This document shows, piece after piece, positions 39,530 to 50,784 of a stretch of 64,000 bases of DNA (positions are counted from its first letter, which is position 1; each line of letters begins with the position of its first letter). A model generated the notes under the pieces. That model ran no database searches. It saw only the letters and a program-made list of their open reading frames with translations, and was not told where the DNA came from. Made by a program: the position numbers and the translations under genes. The stretch spans positions 45,669,385-45,733,384 of the forward strand of contig OZ021727.1 of assembly GCA_963978545.1 (NCBI GenBank). Direction: 5' to 3'. This DNA is from Linyphia triangularis. Lineage: Eukaryota; Arthropoda; Arachnida; Araneae; Linyphiidae.

Positions 39530-40165
39530 TATGGCTTATGAAAACCTCTTTTTTTTTATTTATAAGAACTGCAAGAAATTCGTGCAGGCGAAGATAAGGG
39601 GATATGCAAGTTTACTTCTGTACATATTGCTTTCGAATATAATTCGTAATATGGGCTCAGTGCTGATAAACAGTAGTGAACGCACGTAATTATAGTGCTC
39701 CCTGTCAATAAAAGTTTTGTTGAGCTTCAAACAGAACAATCAGGTGTGCATCTTGAATAATAAAATAAACTATTTGAAAGAAACGTATTTCGCTTCTTAA
39801 GAAAATGTAAGGAATATTTTTAAATAAAAATATGAGCTAAAAATAAACCTAATAAAATCATTAGTAAAGTAAAAGCTATAGTAAGTTGACTGTATATAAT
39901 TGAAATTATCTATAATTGTACAATTTAAAAGAGAAAAGAGTTTTGAAGGGAAAATATAAAGAGCAAATTCACTGGATTTATAACATTTGCATATCCCCTG
40001 CCATAGATATAACTACAATAATTCAATTAAACTATTAATATCTATTTATAAACAAACAGAATAGTCAGTCCACGTTTAGGTTCAGGTCTAGCCTATAATT
40101 TGTTACAAGTCGATATATTTATACTTTATATATAGTCGTATTTACATATATCGCACAGTCTGCTA
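39530..40165 (-). other. Probable 3' UTR of the noc-like gene with poly(A) signal
   Basis: Going downstream of the stop codon on the minus strand, the first canonical AATAAA is at 39555-39560, predicting cleavage near 39530-39545 and a 3' UTR of roughly 620-640 bases. The segment is AT-rich with no continuing frame. Longer forms are possible, because further AATAAA matches occur to the left (for example near 37.46 kb). Confidence 0.4.
40139..40146 (-). promoter_or_regulatory. Pumilio-response-element-like site in 3' UTR
   Basis: On the sense (minus) strand TGTAAATA lies 20 bases after the stop codon, an exact match to the UGUANAUA Pumilio/PUF consensus. The position directly after the stop in a patterning-gene transcript is suggestive, but the motif is AT-rich and can occur by chance. 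Confidence 0.35.
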
Positions 40166-41551
40166 TTATCCCTTTCCATAGACACCACTGTATGGATTGT
40201 AGAAACTTAGTCCAGGATGTCCCAGTGGTGGCAGTGGTGCAGAAGAAAGTGGGGATAGTCCTGGAGGTTTGTAAGGATGGTACCTTCCCGCTGCCGACAG
40301 CGAACTGACGGGACTCAGACTTGTTGGATAGGTCCTTCTGAGGCCAGCAGACGTAGTTAGGGAAGGGGTAGTGTACAAGCCACATGCCTCCATGGCAAGA
40401 GCCGAGGGTAAGCTGACCCCCGAAGAGTACAAGGGCAATGCACCAGCAGCAGAACCAGACAGACTGGTATGAGTCCTCAAGTGCTGCAAAAGTTCTTCAG
40501 ATGAGGCAAACCGCTTGCCACAGTAGGTGTCCCCCACCATCCAGCTACAGACGTTTGGCCTTGGCAAGACTGAAGACGCGAAGGCAGATGAGGCTGGACT
40601 GGCGAATCCAGGCACGGGGTATCCAGGCAGGGCACCCGGGTAAAGACCGGACATGTGAGCTGCCAGCCTGTCCTGATAGGGCAACTGAGCTGCGAGTTGG
40701 CAGTTGGTGCAGTAAGGGTCGCGACACACTGGCACGAAAGTTCCACCATGGGCGGCACTCTTCATGCGGGCATAGTTCATGTAAGGCGAGAGTGCTGACC
40801 CAAATGAATAGCCGCCCTTGAGCGCCCCTGCCAGAGGGTAAGTGGCAGCGGCATCCAGTGGTATGTGACCCGCCACTGGGCTACAGCCGGAGCAGTTAGC
40901 CAAAGCCAAGGGGTTCAGTCCATTCAGACCAGCTTTGTAGCTACCGAGAGCTCCCAGGGAACTTGACGAACTACCATCTTTGCTCCCTAGTAGTCCACTG
41001 CTGTCTCTTGAAAAGTCCAGCCCCAGCGAGGAGGAACTGTAGGTTGGTTCGCTGGTGGATCCGCTACCAGACGCACTGGATGTCTGGTGGGATTCATGAC
41101 TAGAACTGGTGGTGGTGGTACTTGTCGCAGAGGACGAAGTAGGTGACTTGTCTCCTGATGATTTCGGTCGATGGTGATCTGGAGAATGGACACTTCTCGG
41201 TGTGGTCCTCCTTTCGACTGAAGAACGTCCAAGAAGGGGTGATGACCGACATTCAGATGGGGTGTTCCTTTTCGATCCGTTGTTGTTGGCGAAGGAAGAT
41301 TCCTCATTTCTCGAAGTCCGATTGGAGCTGGTTAACGAGGAGGCAGAGTGGACGCTGTTTGCCGGGCTGCAGGACAGGACGTCTTTGCTGTCCTTGGTTA
41401 CTCGAATCTCATCGCTAGCACTGCTACTGTTGCTATTGCTGCCACCACCACTACCATTTTTTTCGGAAGAATTCTTGGAGGTCGGCTTTTCTGCGCCGAT
41501 GTTGCTGCAGATTTGAACGAGGAGAGCCAAAGGACTGGTCTTGCAGTCAGA
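40166..41551 (-). CDS. noc: NET-family zinc-finger protein (Noc/Elbow/ZNF503-703 type), terminal coding exon
   Basis: This exon encodes 461 residues and a stop; with the proposed first exon the protein is 470 residues, shorter than vertebrate ZNF503/ZNF703 (about 590-650). In full-length numbering it has the family N-terminal motif SPLALLVQICSNIG (15-28), a Ser/Thr-rich low-complexity stretch (about 30-205), CRDPYCTNC (285-293), one C2H2 finger C344-x8-C353-x12-H366-x3-H370 (genomic 40469-40549) with the family signature RFASSEELLQHLRTHT, RYHPY (432-436) and NPYSGVYG (461-468). The eight-residue spacing between the cysteines is typical of this family, whose single finger is not thought to bind DNA in the classical way. 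Family members are nuclear repressors or co-repressors in appendage, eye and tracheal patterning. The start is set by an acceptor (pyrimidine tract, then TTTCTAG) directly before TCT GAC TGC; an in-frame TAG spans the acceptor, so an upstream exon is required. Family assignment is very secure; noc versus elbow orthology is not resolved. Confidence 0.95.
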   Translation of the reverse strand, partial: SDCKTSPLALLVQICSNIGAEKPTSKNSSEKNGSGGGSNSNSSSASDEIRVTKDSKDVLSCSPANSVHSASSLTSSNRTSRNEESSFANNNGSKRNTPSECRSSPLLGRSSVERRTTPRSVHSPDHHRPKSSGDKSPTSSSATSTTTTSSSHESHQTSSASGSGSTSEPTYSSSSLGLDFSRDSSGLLGSKDGSSSSSLGALGSYKAGLNGLNPLALANCSGCSPVAGHIPLDAAATYPLAGALKGGYSFGSALSPYMNYARMKSAAHGGTFVPVCRDPYCTNCQLAAQLPYQDRLAAHMSGLYPGALPGYPVPGFASPASSAFASSVLPRPNVCSWMVGDTYCGKRFASSEELLQHLRTHTSLSGSAAGALPLYSSGVSLPSALAMEACGLYTTPSLTTSAGLRRTYPTSLSPVSSLSAAGRYHPYKPPGLSPLSSAPLPPLGHPGLSFYNPYSGVYGKG

Positions 41552-42119
41552 CTAGAAATAAAAGAAATAAGGTTAAAATATGGAAATGAGGTGGCAATGT
41601 TAGTTTATGAGAAAATACATACAAATACACTGAAAGAATATTTTTTTTTATTATGATTGTATGGTTTTGAAATGTTCCTCTTATAGCCAAAATTTTATTG
41701 ATGAACCTTTTAATTTATATAAAGTATAATACTTTTACACTTGAATACATTGTTATTTTACGTTATTTTTATGAATTGATGGACTCAATATTTAAAAAAT
41801 TAATTATTAGATACATCTTAAATAAGGAAATATTCTTTCTGGATTTAAACATTTATGCATTTCGTGTTGGGGTTTATTTCACGAAAAATGACTTATACTT
41901 TAAATAAAAGTAACTCTTTCAAGAGAATATATGTCAATGCCTACCTACACATTTGTAATTCTTTGAAAACAGAAAATGCAAATAAAAGTAATTTACTTCA
42001 AATTACTTCCACATTTTATGTCACTTATAAATATACTATTAGAGTAGCAATATTCATAGAACATTACTTATCAGTTGAAAGCAGCTCTGTACTATTTCAA
42101 TAATCCTGAAAATCGAAAC

Positions 42120-42620
42120 AGATCTAGGAATAATCCTCCAGATATTAGAACTGCCCCCTCGAGGAATGGAAGGAACTCGCAGCAGCTGTGACTATTGACA
42201 AACTACTGCCAATCGACCACTACATGAAGCAGGATTTGACTTGCAACACACCACTGGCGTAATTCCTTACTAACCTCAAACAAACCTCGAGCAGTGGAAG
42301 GGACATTCTAAAAGCAATATTTCCCCCGTCTACAATCCTTGCTGGAATCGTCACCTTAATGACCACTTCCATACAATCCAAATAATTCAATCGATAAGAA
42401 GTGACCAGAATTATGGCGGCTAAGCGTTTTGCTATGAAGTATATTTCTCGACGCTGTCAAAAACGTCGCGATTCGTTTCGAGGTTTTCTTTTATGTATCG
42501 ATTTTTTTTCCTCCCCCCCCCCCCTCCCCTTCTTCTATAGTGTCCAATAAAGCAGCGGTCTAACAAGGGGGTTATTGGATTTATCTGACAACGCTAACAG
42601 CGTCATAACGTTTTCCGATG
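42120..42620. promoter_or_regulatory. GC-balanced intronic island
   Basis: About 300-500 bases of balanced composition just inside the intron, with GGAATGGAAGG and ACATTCT (TEAD-like cores), CAGCTG and a poly-C run near 42510. No frame of note. Candidate intronic enhancer. Confidence 0.3.
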
Positions 42621-42884
42621 CGTGATTTTTTTTCGAGGTGCGTAGAGCTAAAAATAACTTGCAATAGTCTATATGGAAGTTAGATCGAATTCATAATTGA
42701 GACGTATTAAAACCATTATTGTTTCAGTCTGTGGTATTTGCTTTGGATTTCCAGACTAACATCGGAATTCTGAATAAAGTCTTTTCGAGACATTTTTACA
42801 AGAATAATATTACTTTGCAACTTGTAAATTAAAAAATCATTATTATTTTTCTTTGTGTTTCACAACCATTTCTTCAGTTTGCCC

Positions 42885-42950
42885 CGTGAGCATGGCAGAA
42901 TGGTTGTTTTTTGCGCATGCTAAATATGATGGTTTGAACCGTAACTTAAC
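42885..42950 (+). repeat. tRNA-like SINE remnant
   Basis: A-box-like TGGCAGAATGG (42893-42903) and B-box GGTTTGAACC (42931-42940) are 38 bases apart. The B box is nearly canonical. The acceptor stem is not evident, so a SINE head or tRNA pseudogene is more likely than a functional tRNA. Confidence 0.4.
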
Positions 42951-42954
42951 ATGG

Positions 42955-45290
42955 ATATTTGTTGTAGTTCAGATTGGAAACGCGCAAATAGGAAACACCT
43001 TTATGTACTAAAGTATATCCAATTTTAAAAATTCACAATTGAAAATCAGGGAAAGCAATATAAATTGATCAATTGACAATAGGGAACAAATATTTTATGG
43101 CTGAAGGTGAATCTTTTCCTTGATATATTCCGTTCTGTTGATGATCTTTAATTACACTGATTAAAGATAGAAAATCTACTGCAAAAATTAATAAAACGTT
43201 ATGTTCCGTAAATTTGAACGAACTATATATATATATTTTTTTACGTACCTAGTAAACACTTCATAGTCTGTTTTGAAATATTTTTGAATCGAAATGTACG
43301 TAAGAAAAGTTTTCTTTTCAGATTGTTCGTAAAGTATCATATACCTTTAATATATATACTGTCATTTCTATTTATTTTTATAAAGCAAACAATGAAATAT
43401 CAAGATAGCTGTTTAATTATTAATTTGTACTTCATCTTATAAATAAAAAATATATAATTATAGATTTACTAACCACTCTCACGATGTCCGAAAAAAACTC
43501 TGCAATAATATCACCGATTGAACCTACATTTTCTTAATTACACACCAAAGACATTTAAAGTATAGAAGATATTTGCAGCCGTACATAAGTACTATTTATA
43601 ACATGGTAAAACGATATTTAGTAGACATCAAACAGCCCAATACCGCTATCGTTTTCAGTTGAAAAACAGGGTGATAAAACCGTGGATGACGATCCGAGGC
43701 AATAAATCTCAACTTTTCCTGATAACCTGAAGAAAAAAAGAAGGAAAAATAAAACGCCACTAAAATTTTACTCGTGGGACCGAAAGCAGGTTGCCTGTAC
43801 CTGAATCTATCACATCCACAGCAATATCATGCATTACGTGAAAACATAGTGAGGGAGAATAACAAGGCCTGAACAAATATCTTGGTATTTATACGATGTA
43901 TCGGTTATTTTTCCTCCTGGCCGTGCTGAGATCGAATAAGTTTTTTTTTAGATATATGACTGGTATTTACCGGTGAGGTGCGGTAGTGAATCGGAAATAT
44001 ATTTTCTGAAAGAGAAGAATTTATGATGGATGTTAGAAGGAGAAGCTTGTTAAATTTGATATGTTACCATAGAGTGTAAAACAATGTGTTTGGTGGAAAT
44101 AATAATTTGAATACATAAAAGCGACCATCTCCGTACATTCAAATTGCAAATAATATTGGATGCAATTGACGCTTTCTTCCTTTTTTTGTTCTTATTCGAC
44201 AGAATGAATCTTTCGTTATACTTGAACATCTAAACCGGAAGCCAAATAAAGTTTAGTTAAGTCGATTACTAAAATAGGTATAGGACCTTTGAAGACCATA
44301 CAGAAACTAATTCCGCCACAAGAAACATTAAATTCCGAGCATACATAACCAAATCACGTATTAATATTGTTTTAGTTCAGCATACAAGATCAAAATTAAA
44401 ATACAATTTAGTTACCATGAATTGTTGTTGCATAACACCTGTCCAAGGAGAAACAAACTCTTAATTTTTACAGTTAAACTACATTAATCATTCCGTTATT
44501 CAAATCAAAGCCCTTATGGAAAGATGGAAACAGAACGTCGGAATGAAACTATGTTTCTAACTGCCAAATCGTTCTCTAATCTTCACATGGCACCATTTAT
44601 CATCTATGCCCAGATGGTCGGTTAGGCAATATGTAAATGTAGACAGCTGCAGAGGCAAATAGACTTTGCCGAATTAAACTTGATTTGAAGCGTATCAAAA
44701 TGTTTTATTTCCCCATTAATGTAATTCTGAATAAGGCTGTAGTTATTCAAATTTCAGACTGTTTATGTTTAGTCTGACTACTGGAACGTCAAATTACACA
44801 ACACTATGGCGTATTAACTTAATATTCTGCGAAAGAGCATGTACATGTAAATCTCATATCAGATGCGCTGAAACATTAAAATTTTACAGATAAAAAAGGA
44901 TACTTAGATATTTTTTTGTTCCAATTTTCTGCGATTCTCGAATATTTTACTTTTTTTATTCAAACAAATATAAAAAGCCGTAAGCAATACAATAGATATT
45001 TTGCGATGCGGAAATTGCAAAATACATCGCCAATTTAGAAGTTAACTTCTGTTAAAGTTTATAGTTATTATAAAATGTACATAGTAATTTAGACTTCAGT
45101 TTTTCATTCACGCATTGTGAAAATAAAAATACTTCGTATGTAAAATAAGTGTAAAAAAATAAATTTAATTTACTGACTTTTCGTATGTGATGGACGAACA
45201 TCTAAAATTTCTATATTCTTGTATAAGAAGATAATTGTTATCAATAATTTGATAAGGTTACTAGTCTAAATATAACAGCTTCACAAAATA
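42955..45290. other. AT-rich intron sequence
   Basis: No exon, RNA gene or ordered repeat recognised. Confidence 0.6.
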
Positions 45291-45299
45291 AGCCACCTT

Positions 45300-45800
45300 T
45301 AAATACCGCTATTACACAAACCGTCACCGTCGAGATCCACATTTCAGCACAATAATCTTCAGCTAAGCCTGCCACAACTGCTTCATTTACTGAAGCGACC
45401 CGAACCCCTGGCATTTTATTTTTAGCTTCAAAGTGATATTTTTGTGACGCGTGGGAGAGAGAAAAACGATTAATTTATCGGTGTTCCTCACCCAGGGTGA
45501 TGTTTGGTGGTACAACCTCACACCTGTTCATGTGGGTTGACATACGAAGACAAGTTTCCTGTCTTTAAATTATCGGTTAGCTCCTCCGTCGTGTCTCTTT
45601 TTCTTGTCATCTCTTTGCGGCACGGGTGATTTAGACAATGCCATTCAAGTTAACGCGTGGTGCGACGTAAATATTGTCAAAATATCCAGCCTGTCCCATT
45701 GAAGAGGATCCGTTATACTTGATGACAAATCCGGACGGCATATTCTGGGGAAGTTGGCTTTTTGATGACAAACAACTGCCCGAGAATCGCTTGTCAGCAG
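45300..45800. promoter_or_regulatory. GC-balanced intronic island with T-box site
   Basis: Contains TCACACCT (45518-45525), the exact T-box core AGGTGTGA in reverse, overlapping a CACCTG E-box, plus GTGACGCGTGG. Short frames lack protein features. Candidate enhancer. Confidence 0.4.
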
Positions 45801-45804
45801 ATTT

Positions 45805-47635
45805 TAGATGCGTTGTTCCGTATTTAGCTTTGAAGTGCTTTGGTGTTTTTCATCCTCTTTTAAATTGAAGGTTTGTAGTGGATATAACAAGGACGTTAAA
45901 CCTATAAAGAGGTGGTAATTGCCATCATTAATTTGAGTGAGTTGACGTATAATGGGCGCAAGGCATTGTTAAAAGTTTTCTTCAATTTTCATTTGTTGAT
46001 CTATTTTGGCTCTTAGGGTAATTAATTTGAGATGGTTTTTTTCTTCTTTTAAAATAGATAGCACTTAATGTAATGTCAGAAAAAAATAATCAAAGAAATC
46101 CTATACTAATTATTAATAGAAAAAACTATATTATATAATAAAATGCAACAAAATAAAATAATCGTTTTTCGAAAATATTTTGAAAGTAAAAATTATCTTT
46201 TACGTTTAGTACTGAAAAAGCTGTGTAAGTGGCATGTTTACTTTTCTAAGATTATGCTAAACGGAGGACGTGAAAGACGAAATATAATAGACGAATTTCA
46301 ATACTGTCCATAATTCATTAAAAAAAATCTCATCAATTTTCAATATATGCAAACTGCAAGAAAAGAAAATTACTATTAAGGTGTGATCATTAACAGATCC
46401 CCAACAGTCAAGTGCATTAAAATATAATGAAAACTAGTGCTGAATTTATTCTAGCTACTATTTGTGTCGGTACCGTTCAGTCAAAACAAAAGCCACGAAT
46501 AAAGCGAAAAGTGGTAGCAATTTCCATTTTATTTCCATTTTCTCGCACAATAGATTTGTTTTTACAGCATTTTATTACCATTCCCACGCGAGGGAATTCC
46601 CATAATTCTCATTTTCATTGTTATATTCAAATTGCACGACAACATATATGCTATGCAGTTGTCGACAGTTTTTCGCCACAAATCAATAGCGCGAACGGTC
46701 TTATGTATTCTCTTAGCAAGTAATTTCAAATAGATTAGTATTCTCCAGCCATCATTTTGGATTCGTAAATGTTGGCTTTGTGGATATTACAGCATTTCTT
46801 AAATAATTCGCAGCATTGATTTCAGTGGCTCCTTCACAACATTTTCGCGATTTCGTGATACTAGACTACTTTTCAACTTGATAGCAAGTATCAAACAAAA
46901 ACACTTATTTAAATAATTTCAATATTGTATTTCTCTCTTTTTCTTGCACTATTTTACTAGCACTAGTTATGTATTAGAAGAAACAGTTGTCATAAACACC
47001 GATCGCCTATGTATATCTAAGCATACATACTCGACGATAATGTTGTGGAGTTAACTTCACATCTTGTAAAAGGAAGGCTTAAAATAACAAATTATGTTTC
47101 ATTTATATTTAATTTAGTTTATACTTTTTTTTTCTAATTTACTTAAATTACAAAAAAGCCATGTAATTTAGCGTAAATTTGAATAGAATATTTATTACAA
47201 GAGAACGCGTTGGAATCTTCTGCCTCACAAAAATCAAGATGTAGCTAAAGAAAGAGGCAGACAATAATGTAAACATACTACTTTTTTTTAGAATCCTCTG
47301 ACAGATGTGTAAATACGTTTAACTACCTTTCTGGATCATCTCAATAGTGTCTTTTAAGAATAACAAAAAGATATAAGAAAAAATTAAAGAAAGACGTTTT
47401 TTAAAAGCGATGGAATTAACGCTGTTTACTAATTTTTTGGCAGGGGACAAACCTTAGCCAACAAGCAAATGAACTCGTTAACGAAGTACAGAAAGTCAAA
47501 CAAGCAATGGATTTTTAACTACGAGACTGTGGATAACAAACAAATCATTTCTTAACAACCCAGTGTTCTTCCAAAGCAATAGATAAAGGAAAACATTAAT
47601 CTAAATTTCAGAACTTGGAAGATTTCACAGACAGG
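45805..47635. other. AT-rich intron sequence
   Basis: Nothing recognisable. Confidence 0.6.
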
Positions 47636-47639
47636 AAGA

Positions 47640-48095
47640 AATCATAAGAATAAAAGCAAGCTTTATGTGCATTTAACCACTAATCTTACTTCTTCATCCT
47701 TCTCGTGGAACCCAATATCCAGCTCCTTTATTGCTAAACGACATAAAACAACGATGATAAATGGAATCCAGTAGCCGAACAGAAGCTTCCCAACAAATAA
47801 GGAAATAGCATCAAATAGAAGATCGCCTAATCAGAAGACACTATCAAGTCCGGGAGGCGACATAACATGGACATAAATCATCATCAAGGCGCATTGACAA
47901 CTTAACAGAGCAGAAAGCACCGTCGTGATATCATTTCTTATGCGTCGGATTACTACATCCATCACAGATTTAACTCACGCCGAATGTTTTGTCATTTTTG
48001 ACTAATTTACTCTTAACTTCACCAAGCGTATCGTCAGAGGCTCAGTCGCCGCCAATTCTCAGGACTTTTCTTCCCACACATATACGCGACACGAA
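47640..48095. promoter_or_regulatory. Moderately GC-balanced intronic island
   Basis: Composition rises above the surroundings, with CCGGGAGGCGAC and CGTCGTGATAT patches. No coding pattern. Weak candidate. Confidence 0.25.
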
Positions 48096-48099
48096 AGTA

Positions 48100-49900
48100 A
48101 TTCGTTGCTAAAGAAAAGTTATTACAGATCTGATTGGTATGCTAGCCACAGAGTCCTATCCAAGTCTCTCAAATCTTTGCGGATGTCCATTTTACTCAGC
48201 TCGCGACAGTTCGTGGTCATAAACTTTTATCAACAACGTCAATGGAGCTGCGATCAATTACAATATAATAGAGAGATCTATCAAGTTGTGTCTCTTTAAA
48301 ATTGTGACGTGTTCTATTTATGTCATAACACGCATAATCATAATTAGGCGGAAAACACCTGCTCTTTCCTTTCCTAAAAATAGAGCTTTCATGTTTTTGT
48401 TTGTTTGTCAAAAAGGACGATGGCATAGAAAGATAGTACGACCAAATGATGACTCCCTTCTGTATTCATGTACATTACTCAACTGTAGGAAAGAAAAAAG
48501 TGTCGAGCTATTTACGTGTAATTTCGAATACCAACTCATTTTAAAACTATTTCACGGATATTCTGTAACATATTTCAGATACAAAATTTGTGCATAAAGA
48601 TTTATTTATAGGAAAGAAATAATTGCGCCACGCCTTAGAATTTAAAGAAAACTCGGGTGAAGTTTGAAATGCCTTCCACAATCGGATGGGGTTACAGTAA
48701 TCGATGTAACTTCCGTTTGAAACATTTAAAATATTTTGTTAATAAACGTTATGAAATATTATTATAAACGGGAAAGTATTCAATGACAAAATAAAAAGAT
48801 CAAGTAGATTCTTTTGTAACTGAATTTCTATCAACGCCATTATAATAAAAATAATATTGTACGATTACAACGAGGTGAAAAATAAACATGTCACTATTAA
48901 AATATAAAAATAAGATTTGATTTTTTACTGATATATGACACTCATCACATACATCATTAAATTATTACCTGAACAATAACTTAAACTTAATCTTCAAACT
49001 GATCCATGTTCCATTAAGTAAAGCAAAATGGGATGGAGCCAAATATTTAATTATCTAATAGATAATTATATATAGAAATTAAGGATTATGTAGGTTTACT
49101 TCTGCTATGAATTTTATTCAGTAAATTTTTATCAGCCTCATCTGTCATATTTGCTACAGTAGTTTCAGGTATAAAAATTGTTTTTCAATATATTTCTGTC
49201 TCTTTCCGATGTCGTTGATTTCTTTCACAATTTCATCTTGTAGATGATTTTTTGTTGCAGTTATTTGTTGAAATCATTGTACTTCTCGATACCTGTCGAG
49301 AACTTAGCAGTTTTGGTTACTGACACACCAACAAGAAGGTCACAAACGATCTCTCATTTATGAAATCGCTCATTTATTTTTTAAACTTTTATTTAGAAAC
49401 TTAATCAGAAACACTCTATTTGTCTTCATAATAAAAGCAATTTGAACAAATTTAATAGTTTAAATAGTGATTAGTCAAATTATGCTAAAAAAAAAAAAAA
49501 AAAAAAAAAAAAATGTGTAAAAGAATAAATGACATCTGAAAGAGACAAAAGAACATCAAAAAGTAATTTTTACACAGGGAAAACTACTGAAGCAGATGTG
49601 GCTTACAAGTCTAATATAAAACTATAGAATCATGCCTTAGAAATCAACGTAACCAGTATATTCACAGTAGAAATAGCTTCATAATACTAAATTTTTCCAA
49701 GTATTTCCATATTTTTGTCCTACTCCAACAAGAATTTCTTCTTCACAAACTGGTTTCCTTTCCTGCAGATTTACAATTTTGAAGGAATGAAAAAGGCTTT
49801 CCGTGTTTTCTATGATAATCTAATCGAAGTTAGAAGTCTAGTTTAAAAACAAGAAGCATATTAAAGGCTTTAAACGATATAAAATGCCAAACTTTTATGA
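48100..49900. other. AT-rich intron sequence
   Basis: Contains an A27 run (about 49487-49513). Nothing else recognised. Confidence 0.6.
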
Positions 49901-49906
49901 AACGTA

Positions 49907-50109
49907 CACTGTTAAAAAAAATTGTCCACCATGCACCAAAATTTGGTTCCCATTTAGCTGCCACCAACATTTGGTGCTTAGTTTCGCGATTTAATGGTGC
50001 TTACGGTCCGAGGTTGCACCATTAAATCGTGAAACTAAGCACCAAATGTTGGTGGCAGCTAAATGGGAACCAATTTTTGGTGCAAGGCGGAACAAAATTT
50101 TTAACAGTG
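49907..50109. mobile_element. Foldback MITE (203 bp, TA target site)
   Basis: Two 94-base arms (49907-50000 and 50016-50109) are almost perfect reverse complements around a 15-base loop. Ends are CACTGTTAAAAA and TTTTTAACAGTG, flanked on each side by TA (49905-49906 and 50110-50111). TA duplication and short inverted ends fit a Tc1/mariner-type MITE. It lies in the intron, so the gene's pre-mRNA would carry a long hairpin. Confidence 0.9.
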
Positions 50110-50319
50110 TATCATATGGAACGTAGTATATTACAACCATTTCATAAAAGCTTACACAGGAAAAAGCTCCATCGTTTATTTAATCCAAACGGATTTGAAT
50201 AACTTGAAAGCACCTCAACAGTTGTCCAAAACGACTTCCACCATGTCAACGTTTTCACAATTACAAATAATAACTGACCTTACTGCAAGACCACAATAAT
50301 CTTCCACAAAATCTCATCA

Positions 50320-50780
50320 ACCGAAACTCACAACTCTTTCATTACGCTGAGATGGGTAAATCCGAATATCCCAGTCGACAAAAAACACACCCATGACATG
50401 CGCCCTGTCAAAGAACAAGACTCGAGCAACAGGTACAACGGCGATTGAGTGACAGCATCTTTTGTGAGGGTTGAAAGGTAGCATGAGAACCCCACCTCTT
50501 TTTTTCTGATGTCATCCGCCAGACGTGCCAGGAATCTTTGAATAATCTTCGGGAAACTTCTCAACCCGCCCTTGTTGGTGGAAAAGAAAAAAGATTTGGG
50601 ATTTCATGACGTCTCTTTGAACTCTGGCCGACAACTAAGACGGATGGGATTGGTATATGAAGTTGTCTAAAGGAGGTGATGAATAGACAAAGGTTGCACC
50701 GGAAAAAGGCGATTTTAATTAAAACCTGCTGTCTAAGGTTTGTTGTGTGATGTTGATGTAGATGGATAGAAGCAGCAGGT
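50320..50780. promoter_or_regulatory. GC-balanced intronic island
   Basis: Contains GAGTGACAGCATC (TGACAG Hth/Meis core), GACATGCGCCCTGTCA and CAACGGCGATTG. A 78-codon minus-strand frame shows no domain. Candidate enhancer. Confidence 0.4.
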
Positions 50781-50784
50781 AGGG

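Noticed and set aside
40438..41516. Several open frames of 90-127 codons overlapping the terminal exon on both strands
   Set aside because: They are by-products of the GC-rich, low-stop coding sequence of the noc-like exon; none shows family features.
42885..42950. Functional tRNA gene
   Set aside because: A and B boxes are present but no seven-base acceptor stem or convincing anticodon arm could be formed.
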